From Cyclobacteriaceae bacterium (GTDB lineage Bacteria > Bacteroidota > Bacteroidia > Cytophagales > Cyclobacteriaceae), in assembly GCA_020832305.1 (NCBI GenBank), contig JAFIEV010000028.1, forward strand, positions 62,001 through 126,000: a stretch of 64,000 nucleotides of DNA, written 5' to 3'. The notes below the pieces were generated by a model. That model was given only the letters and a program-made list of their open reading frames with translations, ran no database searches and had not been told where the DNA came from. Below are positions 37,048 through 44,713 of this stretch, piece after piece. Within the stretch, counting starts at the first letter, position 1, and each line of letters opens with the position of its first letter. The position numbers were made by a program, and so were the translations under genes.

Positions 37048-38046
37048 ATGAATTACCTTCCAGACAGCAAGCGTTATCAGTCGATGGAGTACCGGAGATG
37101 TGGAAAGAGCGGATTAAAGCTTCCGGCCGTTTCATTAGGTCTTTGGCATAATTTTGGCCACGTTGATGTGCTCGAAAACAGCAGAGCCATCCTTAGAGCC
37201 GCATTTGATGCAGGCATTACTCATTTTGATCTTGCCAACAATTACGGACCGCCTCCGGGTTCTGCCGAAGAGAATTTCGGCAAGCTCATAAAGGAAGATT
37301 TTTCGGGCTATCGCGATGAGATGGTGATATCGACCAAAGCGGGCTATTATATGTGGGAAGGGCCTTATGGTGAATGGGGGTCTAAGAAATACCTGGTTTC
37401 AAGTCTTGATCAAAGCCTGAGACGTATGAAACTCGACTATGTTGATATTTTTTACCACCATCGTCCCGATCCTGATACACCCCTGGAAGAAACCATGGGG
37501 GCGCTGGACCTGATTGTACGGCAGGGTAAGGCCTTGTATGCGGGTATATCAAATTACCGGCCGGAAGAAGCTGCCCGGGCACTTGCTATTTTACGCGAAT
37601 TGGGTACGCCTTGCCTGATTCATCAGCCCAGGTATTCTATGTTTGACCGATGGGTTGAAGGCGGTTTACTGGATTTGCTCGAAAAGGAAGGGGTAGGTTG
37701 CATTCCATTCAGTCCGCTTGAACAGGGATTGCTCACAGATAAATACATTAAAGGCATTCCCGAAGGCTCGAGGGCATCTAAATCACATGGATTTTTGAAA
37801 AAACATCAGATTACAGATGAGAAAATCGATAAAATACTGGCCTTGAATAAGATTGCCAAAGAGCGCGGACAAAAGCTTGCGCATATGGCCCTGTCGTGGA
37901 TTCTAAAGAACCCGGTAATTACGTCGGTATTGATTGGTGTGAGCACTGTGGAGCAACTGGAAGATTCACTGCTTTGTCTTAAAAATTATGACTTCAGTGA
38001 AGAAGAGCTTCAAAAGATTGAGGAGGTGTTAGCTCGTAGGAGGTAG
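37048..38046 (+). CDS. Aldo/keto reductase, YghZ-like
   Basis: 332 residues. NADPH-dependent cytosolic reductase of the group containing L-glyceraldehyde-3-phosphate reductase YghZ. The catalytic tetrad is complete: Asp61 and Tyr66 (FDLANNYGPP), Lys97 (STKAGYYMW) and His138 (YHHRPD). The C-terminal SVLIGVSTVEQLEDSL binds the cofactor. The last codons (VLARRR and stop) lie inside an AGCTCGT-type heptamer repeat that continues beyond the gene, so the C-terminus was probably modified by the repeat. Confidence 0.93.
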   Translation: MNYLPDSKRYQSMEYRRCGKSGLKLPAVSLGLWHNFGHVDVLENSRAILRAAFDAGITHFDLANNYGPPPGSAEENFGKLIKEDFSGYRDEMVISTKAGYYMWEGPYGEWGSKKYLVSSLDQSLRRMKLDYVDIFYHHRPDPDTPLEETMGALDLIVRQGKALYAGISNYRPEEAARALAILRELGTPCLIHQPRYSMFDRWVEGGLLDLLEKEGVGCIPFSPLEQGLLTDKYIKGIPEGSRASKSHGFLKKHQITDEKIDKILALNKIAKERGQKLAHMALSWILKNPVITSVLIGVSTVEQLEDSLLCLKNYDFSEEELQKIEEVLARRR

Positions 38047-38168
38047 TTCGTTGCTTTTAGCTTTTAGCTGTTAGTTCGTAGCTCGTAGCTTTTAGCTGTT
38101 AGCTTTTAGCTTTTAGCTTTTAGCTTTTAGCTCGTAGTTCGTAGCTGGTAGCTCGTAGTTCGTAGCTC
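38029..38168. repeat. Degenerate 7-bp tandem repeat (AGCTTTT / AGCTCGT family)
   Basis: About 140 bases of head-to-tail heptamers, mainly TTTTAGC with variants TCGTAGC, TGTTAGC and TCGTAGT. It begins inside the last codons of the aldo/keto reductase gene. Shorter tracts of the same family occur at 41151-41200 and, inverted, at 42891-42906. The remaining DNA to 38555 contains no supported gene. Confidence 0.9.
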
Positions 38169-38555
38169 AACCTTTGAGTTTTTGAGCTAATTGTTATTTA
38201 AAATCAATTGCATGAAAATTTTGGAGCCACGAACCATGGCCGGCGGGAGAAATAGTTTGTGACGGGTAGATGGTGACACGATTCTGGCGCTTAAAATCAA
38301 CCTTTTTGCTGGGGCTTTTTCCATCAAAGTTGCGATTCAAAAAAAACTCATCCCCCATAATGTATCATGTATCACATATATCTTCCCTGTAATATTATTC
38401 TCCTCCGCAAAAACGATCCTGTAAAAAAACTGAATTCAGTTTAACATTCCGGTTGCCAGCTAAGGCAATAAATAAAAAATATACAGGCTGAAAGTGAAAT
38501 TTGAAAGTGAATTAACGTACTTTCGTGTTTCACCAACGCTAATTTAATTGAAACA

Positions 38556-39458
38556 ATGGCTTTATCTTTAGTTTTCACCCTTGTAGCCATTGTCGTAGGG
38601 CTATGGCTTTTTCTGTATCTGTTCCCGATAAATCTGTGGATAACCGCGGTATTTTCTGGTGTGAACATTAGCCTTCTTGAGCTCATACTCATGCGTTTTC
38701 GCAAGGTACCCCCCGGTTTGATTGTAAGTAATATGATTATTGCTGTAAAAGCGGGTCTGACCGATGTCACTACCCGACTTATGGAAACGCATTATCTGGC
38801 CAATGGCAACCTCAGCAGTGTGATTAAAGCCATGATCGTAGCGGATAAGGCTAACCTCAATCTCAAATTCAAGCAGGCTACCGCAATAGACCTTGCCGGC
38901 AGGGACGTTTTGAATGCTGTGCAGGTTTCTGTTACTCCCTATATGATCATTGTGCCTGCGATCACGGCTGTGTCTGTGGATGGCATTCAATTAATTGCCG
39001 TTGCCCGTGTAACCGTGAGAACCAACCTGCAGCAGCTGGTAGGTGGTGCCGGTGAAGAAACCATAAAGGCAAGGGTAGGACAAGGCATCATTTCGCGCAT
39101 TGGCGCCGCTACCAACTTCATGGAGGTGCTGGAAAATCCTGAAAGCATCAGCAGGCAGGTACTTTCGCATGGCCTTGATTCAGGTACTGCTTTTGAAATA
39201 CTTTCTATCGATATAGCCGATATTGATATTGGAAAAAATATTGGCGCTGAATTGATGACCGATCAGGCCATGGCCGATTTAAATATCGCAAAAGCCAAGG
39301 CCGAAGAGCGAAGGGCTATGGCCGTGGCACAGGAGCAGGAAATGCTTGCACGCGTACAGGAAGCCCGGGCCAACCTCATCAAAGCAGAGACCCAAATACC
39401 CGCTGCCATATCAGGCGCTTTCAGAAAAGGCAATCTTGGGGTAGAATGGGACTATTAA
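38556..39458 (+). CDS. floA: Flotillin-like protein FloA
   Basis: 300 residues, close to the usual FloA length of about 330. An N-terminal hydrophobic segment (about 5-45, likely a re-entrant or double membrane helix) precedes the SPFH-like domain (about 50-240: [39 protein letters not shown]) and a helical Ala/Glu-rich C-terminus ([19 protein letters not shown]). FloA scaffolds membrane microdomains. It is not next to an NfeD gene, the common partner, in this window. Confidence 0.95.
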   Translation: MALSLVFTLVAIVVGLWLFLYLFPINLWITAVFSGVNISLLELILMRFRKVPPGLIVSNMIIAVKAGLTDVTTRLMETHYLANGNLSSVIKAMIVADKANLNLKFKQATAIDLAGRDVLNAVQVSVTPYMIIVPAITAVSVDGIQLIAVARVTVRTNLQQLVGGAGEETIKARVGQGIISRIGAATNFMEVLENPESISRQVLSHGLDSGTAFEILSIDIADIDIGKNIGAELMTDQAMADLNIAKAKAEERRAMAVAQEQEMLARVQEARANLIKAETQIPAAISGAFRKGNLGVEWDY

Positions 39459-39827
39459 AACCCTGGTCCTTAATCTGCTGGTATTTTGGCAGTTAGTTTT
39501 GCAATAAAATCTAATGTTTTCATTTCCGAAAAACTTTCTGTTAATCTCTAACAAAAGGTTGATTTTTTAACTATATTTGATAGTAAACTTTACTGTATGC
39601 GGATCTATGCCAATCTGAAGTACAGGTAATGCAGCAATGATTTGAATGCAGAAATTCATGGGATTTTTGCATAAATCTTAATAATAAAAGTTGTTATCAA
39701 CACTATTGTTGGTGTTTTAATAACAACCAACCACAACGAAAACACTTTTTAATTTGCAATCGCCTTCAATTCATTACTGATTTAATTTAAAAATCCACGC
39801 CATTCAATTTTTAACCCATTCCGACGT
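39459..39827. other. 369-base intergenic region with a leader hairpin
   Basis: It contains an exact TATATTTG -7-like box (39572-39579) without a good -33 box, and a stem-loop at 39690-39727: outer stem GTTGTTAT/ATAACAAC and inner stem AACAC/GTGTT. No T-run follows, so it is more likely a leader structure of the radical SAM gene than a terminator. No coding region is supported. Confidence 0.5.
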
Positions 39828-41168
39828 ATGAAGATTTTATTGATTTCCCCAACTATAGATGCAGAAAAAAGAACCAATAAGGGGCTTATGCTCCCTCAGC
39901 TTGCATTGTACATCCTGGAAGGCTTAACGCCTAAAGAGCATCAGGTGACGGTACTGGAAGAAGAATCTGAAGACATTGACCTGGAGCATGACTGCGACCT
40001 GGTAGGTATCAGTTGCATGACGGCCAATGCACCACGGGCTTATGAACTGAGCCAGGAATTCAGAAAAAGAGGAAAAACCGTGGTTTTGGGTGGGGTACAT
40101 CCTACCATATTGCCCGATGAGGCGCTTCAGTATGCCGATTGTGTGGTGGTAGGTGAAGCAGAAGGGGTCTGGCCGGGCTTATTGGAAGACTTTCAGAATA
40201 ATTGCCTTAAAGATAAATACCATAACGATTGTCCTTGCCTTGATGAATATATTCCAAAGGATTACAGCAAAGTCATAAAAAAACGTTTGTTTAACCTCAT
40301 TCCCGTTATGACCACCCGGGGATGTCCTTATAATTGTGATTTTTGTTGTGTTACCAATTTATTTGGTCCGAAGATCCGTCACATCCCCATTGAGAATGTG
40401 GTGCGCGATATAAAAGAATCGGGCGCAAAGAATTTTTTATTCCTCGATGATAATATAATTGGCCATAAAAAATATGCCAAGCAGTTGTTTAGGGCATTAA
40501 AACCCTTGAACATCAACTGGGTCGGACAAGCATCTGTATCCTTATTGGTGAATGATCAGGAATTATTGCAGCTGGCTTCAGAAAGTGGTTGTAAGGTATT
40601 GTTTTTTGGCATCGAAAGTGTTTCCGAGAAGCAAATGCAAACCATGCGCAAATCTTTCAAAGAGATCGAGCAACTGGAAGAAGCTTTTAAAAAGATTAAA
40701 AAGATGGGTATACTCATCCATGCCTCTATGGTTTTTGGTTTTGATGACGATACCCCTGAAGTCTTTGATGAGGCTGTGAAATTCTTGAAAAGAAATAAAG
40801 TGAGTACAGTATCCTTTAATGTACTCACGCCCTATCCCGGTACGAAGACCTATGAAGATCTTTTAAAGGAAGATCGCCTTACCACCCGCGACTGGAGATA
40901 TTATGACCACAATACCGTAGTTTTTAGTCCCAGGGGGATGAGCCCGTATACCTTACAGATGGGGAAAGTGAATGCCCGCAAAAAATTCTATAGCTTTGGA
41001 TCGGTTTTACGCCGCTCGATTGGCAACCTGTACAGTCCTTTGATCTATTTTGCCATGAACCTGGGCCATATGAAGCAGGTAAAACTGGAAGCCCGGAGGA
41101 TTGATCGCCTGAAGCCTGAGTTGTTTTTGGAGCAAGAAAAAGAAGCCGAGGAGCTGGTTAGTTCGTAA
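39828..41168 (+). CDS. B12-binding radical SAM protein
   Basis: 446 residues. An N-terminal cobalamin-binding Rossmann domain (about 1-125, with VVLGGVHPTILPDEAL and VVGEAEGVWP) lacks the DxHxxG base-off motif, as is usual in this family. The radical SAM core (about 155-360) has the 4Fe-4S motif CxxxCxxC at Cys166, Cys170 and Cys173 (RGCPYNCDFC), and FLDDNIIG. This is the BchE/P-methylase class that performs radical methylation or cyclisation; the substrate is unknown. The last codons and stop run into an AGCTNNT heptamer tract. Confidence 0.9.
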   Translation: MKILLISPTIDAEKRTNKGLMLPQLALYILEGLTPKEHQVTVLEEESEDIDLEHDCDLVGISCMTANAPRAYELSQEFRKRGKTVVLGGVHPTILPDEALQYADCVVVGEAEGVWPGLLEDFQNNCLKDKYHNDCPCLDEYIPKDYSKVIKKRLFNLIPVMTTRGCPYNCDFCCVTNLFGPKIRHIPIENVVRDIKESGAKNFLFLDDNIIGHKKYAKQLFRALKPLNINWVGQASVSLLVNDQELLQLASESGCKVLFFGIESVSEKQMQTMRKSFKEIEQLEEAFKKIKKMGILIHASMVFGFDDDTPEVFDEAVKFLKRNKVSTVSFNVLTPYPGTKTYEDLLKEDRLTTRDWRYYDHNTVVFSPRGMSPYTLQMGKVNARKKFYSFGSVLRRSIGNLYSPLIYFAMNLGHMKQVKLEARRIDRLKPELFLEQEKEAEELVSS

Positions 41169-41200
41169 GCTTGCAGCTTGTAGCTCCTAGCTCGTAGTAC
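41151..41200. repeat. Short AGCTNNT heptamer tract at the end of the radical SAM gene
   Basis: GAGCTGGTTAGTTCGTAA continues into AGCTTGCAGCTTGTAGCTC and further units. The stop codon of the preceding gene lies within the tract. Same family as 38029-38168. Confidence 0.75.
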
Positions 41201-41353
41201 TTCCCTAAATAACGTTGACCGTTTTGGTTAAAAATCTTTTTACATCTATCGGGCAATTATGAGCCAGAGGTTCCCCACACCCTGGTCAAAAGGGCGATAT
41301 CTCCTTTTTGCTCTTTTAAATTTATGCACTTAGTCTCCATCTCATGGTATACC

Positions 41354-41740
41354 ATGAATTTTCAATATAGCCTATTACATTGTTGCATCCTATTTGCACT
41401 TTTGCCATCTTTAACAAGTGAAATTTTTGATCAGGGTCTGGTACTTGTTTATTTCAGAGAATTTGCGACCTCGACTTATATCAAAATGTTACCGTATAGA
41501 ATGTATCAGGGAACCACCCTTGTTTTCACTATTGATGTTTTGATCAGAATCGGTCAAATTGAGCTTTTTCACATGCCTTCACTGCATAGCCAGGGGTCTG
41601 GTGCGGATGTACTATTTCCAGGTGCAAGGCTGCGCTATATCATCATACCCGGAGGTGTTCCTGTTAATGGAAAAGTAGCTATTCCTGTGGATTTCAATGA
41701 TTATGACGCGGTTTGTGATTATTTTGGTATAGAGAAATAG
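41354..41740 (+). CDS. Small hypothetical secreted protein
   Basis: 128 residues from ATG 41354, which gives a signal-peptide-like N-terminus (about 1-22); an upstream in-frame ATG at 41324 would add ten residues. The C-terminal half has a regular pattern, ARLRYIIIPGGVPVNGK then VDFNDYDAVCDYFGI, which I recall as a recurring ending in small Bacteroidota secreted proteins, though no named family can be given. It stands alone between repeat-rich regions. Confidence 0.55.
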   Translation: MNFQYSLLHCCILFALLPSLTSEIFDQGLVLVYFREFATSTYIKMLPYRMYQGTTLVFTIDVLIRIGQIELFHMPSLHSQGSGADVLFPGARLRYIIIPGGVPVNGKVAIPVDFNDYDAVCDYFGIEK

Positions 41741-41805
41741 CGTTTTTCAACTATTTTACGCGTAGTTTCCATCGGCAAAATGGGGGTACATTGGGGAAGA
41801 CTCCC

Positions 41806-41831
41806 GCTTGTTGGAGTTTTCTCCAACAAGC
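41806..41831. repeat. Dispersed TTGTTGG hairpin, copy 1
   Basis: GCTTGTTGGAG pairs perfectly with CTCCAACAAGC around a TTTT loop. Related hairpins occur at 48103-48128 and 49100-49125. Confidence 0.75.
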
Positions 41832-41847
41832 ACCTGTGGTTTTTTAG

Positions 41848-41980
41848 GACATCCCCCTGAATCCCCCGAAACCTGTCCCGGACGAATGTTCGGGAAGGGG
41901 GAGTACATTATGGTAAATATTACCATGATATAAGTAAATGGAAATTGTATTGTTTTACAGTTTTTTTGGCAAAGCTAAGC
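41848..41980 (+). repeat. Direct repeat A, copy 1
   Basis: Starts with CATCCCCCTGAATCCCCC and continues through TACATT.TGGTA, ATTACCAT.ATA and TTTACA.TTTTTTTGGC. A diverged second copy lies at 42217-42330; copy 1 carries an extra GTCCCGGACGAATGTTCGGGA stem segment. Confidence 0.7.
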
Positions 41981-41987
41981 TTGGTGC

Positions 41988-42060
41988 AGTTTCATAGCGA
42001 GAACGGTATGGGTTGGCTACGGTTTTTTTAAGATAAAGCGCTGAATGGCCTATTGTTCCT
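41988..42060 (+). repeat. Dispersed repeat D, copy 1
   Basis: GTTTC-AGCGA-ACGGTA-GGTTGGCT followed by TTTTTTTAAGATA and CTGAAT. A diverged copy occurs at 61794-61876, nearly 20 kb away. Confidence 0.6.
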
Positions 42061-42105
42061 GTCAATTTACGCCCATTTTGAGGGCGAACGTAAAGTGTTG
42101 GGATA

Positions 42106-42168
42106 TTTTATTCTAATGTAAAATGGTTGAAATATAAAAAGGTACTCGCGGCGGTCGCGCAGCAGCAT
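42106..42168 (+). repeat. Direct repeat C, copy 1
   Basis: Contains AATGTAAAATGG, AAAAAGGTAC and CGCGGCGGTCGC in this order; the second copy is at 42781-42840 with the same spacing. Confidence 0.7.
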
Positions 42169-42216
42169 GGGTTTGTGAAAAAGTTGGTTTTTAGGGGTTT
42201 TAAGAGGGTTTTATAT

Positions 42217-42330
42217 GACACCCCCCTGAATCCCCCCTGGCATGGGGGACTACATTCTGGTAGTTATTACCATAATATTAATCAATGGAAATTGCACTAG
42301 TTTACAATCTTTTTTGGCTTAATGCCAAGC
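42217..42330 (+). repeat. Direct repeat A, copy 2
   Basis: Second copy of the 41848-41980 element, with a compact CCCCC-TGGCAT-GGGGG hairpin at its 5' end. Confidence 0.7.
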
Positions 42331-42643
42331 GAGAGCACGTACGGGAGGTGTGCCTCCATCCCTTCTATTTTGTTGGTATTTTCAACGAAAACTCATCAAA
42401 ATTGCCCTTCGGACCAACGTCAATATCTAGAATTTCTAATCATATAGTTCTAAAGCCCATTTATGGCAGGATGCTGAGAAAGCTTGTCGTTAGAAGGATG
42501 AATCCGCCTTGCAGAACTGACCGTTAAAAAATGGAGGCGAAGGGTTGGGAAGGAAGAAAACAATGTTTGAGCGCAGCGAGTTTTGTTTTCGGCGGGTAGG
42601 GCCTTCATTTTAGGTCAGGGCTGTGAAGCGGCGGGGTTTTTTG

Positions 42644-42675
42644 GTTACTTTTTTGACCTGAAGCAAAAAAGTAAC
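42644..42675. repeat. Palindrome GTTACTTTTTTG/CAAAAAAGTAAC
   Basis: A 12-bp perfect inverted repeat with an eight-base spacer, preceded by a G-rich stretch. I recall similar intergenic palindromes in other Bacteroidota; here it has no adjacent gene that would make it a terminator. Confidence 0.7.
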
Positions 42676-42780
42676 AGAAAGCCATCAAATAATAAACCCG
42701 TTCTTACTTTACATTCTGTTGATTGATTAATCCGCCGTTCTTTTTGCCATCCATCGGGATCGCCACTGGAGTAATTGGAT

Positions 42781-42840
42781 AATTTTTTCCAATGTAAAAT
42801 GGGTAAATTGCAAAAAGGTACGCGCGGCGGTCGCACATCA
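42781..42840 (+). repeat. Direct repeat C, copy 2
   Basis: Second copy of 42106-42168: AATGTAAAATGG, AAAAAGGTAC and GCGGCGGTCGC are conserved. Confidence 0.7.
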
Positions 42841-43124
42841 GTAGTTAAATATGTTAAACGTTAATCGCACTCCACACCAAACCAACTTCTCTACGAGCTA
42901 CGAGCTAATTTAATGGGGGTGGTCGTTTGAGAAAAATCCAACAACAGCGAGGGAGAAAAGGAACTGAATTATTAAAATTCATTATTGATCGCTATTCAAT
43001 CTTATTTCTGCAATCTCTGAACTAAAAACCATCACGATCTATGAGACACTGCGTTAATTTCGATTAGCTTTCGCTGTTTTAATACAAATCAAATTTTGAT
43101 TATCTGACAAACCCTTGCTAAACA

Positions 43125-43154
43125 TTTGACGTGTAGAAAAAATTTATTATTTTG
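43125..43154 (+). promoter_or_regulatory. Promoter of the DUF433/PIN-like pair
   Basis: TTTG (43125-43128), an 18-base spacer and TTATTTTG (43147-43154, one mismatch to TAnnTTTG) end 16 bases before the antitoxin start codon, a good fit to the Bacteroidota sigma factor consensus. Confidence 0.45.
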
Positions 43155-43170
43155 GTAAAAAACAAATCGA

Positions 43171-43398
43171 ATGGAAAGTAGAATCAGCGTCGATAGTACC
43201 ATTTGCAATGGCAAACCTATTATAAGAGGACAAAGAATTACTGTACAGACCATCTTAGAATTTTTAAGTGCGGGGGACACAAAAGAAGATATTTTAGCGC
43301 AATACCCATCTCTCCAGCCAGAAGATATTGATGCCTGCTTGAAATTTGCAGCTGATTTAATGTCTCACCAATATTCTATAAGTTCCATTGCTACATAA
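43171..43398 (+). CDS. DUF433-family antitoxin
   Basis: 75 residues, full length for DUF433. The winged-helix-like domain shows the family signature ICNGKPIIRGQRITVQTIL (12-30), LSAGDTKEDILAQYP and PEDIDACLKFA. DUF433 proteins bind DNA and neutralise a PIN-like (DUF5615) ribonuclease encoded downstream. Here the partner starts five bases later but is interrupted by a stop codon, so the antitoxin may now be a relic or a stand-alone regulator. A promoter lies directly upstream. Confidence 0.88.
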   Translation: MESRISVDSTICNGKPIIRGQRITVQTILEFLSAGDTKEDILAQYPSLQPEDIDACLKFAADLMSHQYSISSIAT

Positions 43399-43403
43399 GA
43401 ACG

Positions 43404-43745
43404 ATGGCCAAATTCCTCATTGATGCAAACCTTCCTTATCACTTCAGCTTGTGGAATTCTTCTGAATATATTCATGTTAAAGACATAAATGAAAGATGGT
43501 CAGACCAGCAATTTTGGGATTTCGCTAAAGTTAACAATCTGGTGATAATAAGCAAAAATGCTGATTTTTCTATAAAGTTGTAACTGGAAGGCGCTCCACC
43601 TAAAGTAATTCATATAAAACCACGCAATCTTAAAATTAAAGATTTTCATGCTCATATTTCTAAAATATGGTGTGAAGTAATAACGAATATCGATTACTAT
43701 AACATGATAAACATCCATTTCAATACCTTAGAAATGTTGAAATAA
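43404..43745 (+). pseudogene. DUF5615 PIN-like toxin gene broken by an in-frame stop
   Basis: Read from ATG 43404 this frame gives MAKFLIDANLPYHF, SDQQFWDFAKVNNLVIISK and NADFS, matching the first half of PIN-like DUF5615 toxins with the catalytic Asp7 and Asp at the NADFS motif. Codon 60 is TAA (43581-43583). The same frame then continues with LEGAPPKVIHIKPRNLKI, FHAHISKIW and ends at TAA 43743-43745, giving the normal length of about 113 codons. Both halves are in one frame, so a single nonsense change (not a frameshift) inactivates it. Read-through or a sequencing error are alternatives. Confidence 0.8.
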
Positions 43746-43915
43746 ATTTTTGATCTTATCAATTTATGCCCAACGCTGGTGCGCACGTGCATTTTTATAT
43801 TTAACCATTATATATTAGAAGAAAACACACCTTTTTACATTTTACCTACGAACTTTTGGGGCCGCCTCTGAAAAGGCCGATACGGAATGTTCAGTTAAAC
43901 CTAACATATTAATCC

Positions 43916-44081
43916 CTAATTGCCAGGATGTATGTCGTGTGTATGTGTCTTTTTGGATTTTTTCTTAATTTCAAGTTTTCTCTTTGCAATAAATTCACTA
44001 AGCTCTTTTTCCTGCTTCTCAGACAGTGGTTTACTTTGAATTACAAAATCTACTCCTTCCGGTTCTCTAATAAATCCCATG
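43916..44081 (-). pseudogene. Frameshifted small gene (about 54 residues)
   Basis: On the minus strand ATG 44081 begins MGFIREPEGVDFVI, then runs into a stop after two further residues. In the next frame, offset by one base near 44039, the sequence continues QSKPLSEKQEKELSEFIAKR and KLEIKKKSKKTHTHDIHPGN to TAG at 43916. The combined product looks like a small Bacteroidota protein of the 'EPEGVDFVI...PLS..E...SEFI' kind, so a single extra T probably broke it. No function is known. Confidence 0.4.
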
Positions 44082-44139
44082 TTATTTAGGTTTAAAATAT
44101 TTATCTACTAATTTTTTTGCTGCAATTGTATCAATCACC

Positions 44140-44222
44140 AAAATCGTCCTCGTTTAAAACGAGGACGGGATTCAGCACATATTTGTTTCTTGAGTGCGTA
44201 AAGCAGCGTTTCCATCGCGGTT
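44140..44222. repeat. Two-hairpin dispersed repeat, copy 1
   Basis: AAAATCG, then the near-perfect palindrome CGTCCTCGTTT-A-AAACGAGGACG (44145-44167), about 35 bases of variable DNA, then GCAGCGTTTCCATCGCGG. Further copies are at 61885-61980 and 62098-62196. The layout of two hairpins with a variable middle resembles REP/BIME elements. Confidence 0.8.
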
Positions 44223-44251
44223 TATTGAAATTGATGCTTTCCAATGCTCTA

Positions 44252-44431
44252 TCATGCCTTCCTTGAAATGATAAAGTTATTGTTTTGCACCTTGGATTTT
44301 TGGCCTGGAAAGCGGTTTATCTTCCTGCTCAGATCCAAAAACGCCATAAAACGTTCTTCGGGACTCAGATGTAAAAAATCTTCCCTTTGCCGTTGCTTAC
44401 TTTCTTCTTTGGTTTGAAAATAGATTTGCAT
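44252..44431 (-). CDS. Small antitoxin-like protein without its usual partner
   Basis: 59 residues from ATG 44431 (MQIYFQTKEE); an earlier ATG at 44458 would add nine. The sequence EESKQRQREDFLHLSPEERF, then MAFLDLSRKINRFP and a final NNFIIS, follows a pattern I associate with small proteins encoded just before minimal nucleotidyltransferase genes in Bacteroidota. Here no nucleotidyltransferase follows; instead a repeat element and the frameshifted small gene lie downstream. Function is therefore uncertain. Confidence 0.5.
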   Translation of the reverse strand: MQIYFQTKEESKQRQREDFLHLSPEERFMAFLDLSRKINRFPGQKSKVQNNNFIISRKA

Positions 44432-44713
44432 AGTTAAAAATAACGAAAAACCATTCAATTTTGATGAAGATGGTATAAAAAATTCAGACTATCGTAAAGA
44501 GTGATTCTTTTGAATTGATATAGCGCAGCTCATAAAAAAAACCCAATATCATCCCTTGCTGGTACACAGGTACTGGTTGTTTCCTTGATGTTTTTTTTAC
44601 AATCAATTGCATTAGCCTTAGCTTCATTTTGTGAAAATGCCATATCAACCATTTGAAAATCTTGATATTATATTGTTTATTTAATATATCATTTACAAAA
44701 CCCGCCTTGAACC

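Larger units (their letters stand above)
41741..43170. other. 1.4-kb repeat-rich region without supported genes
   Basis: It contains a perfect TTGTTGG hairpin, two pairs of direct repeats, a CAAAAAAGTAAC palindrome, an inverted AGCTCGT heptamer tract (42891-42906) and a promoter at its right end. Short open frames inside (42285-42527, 42645-42836) have no family signal and lie within repeats. The composition looks like accumulated mobile or degenerate repeat elements. Confidence 0.7.

Noticed and set aside
42285-42836. Short open frames at 42285-42527 and 42645-42836
   Set aside because: Both lie within repeat elements A, C and the CAAAAAAGTAAC palindrome, and their products match no family.
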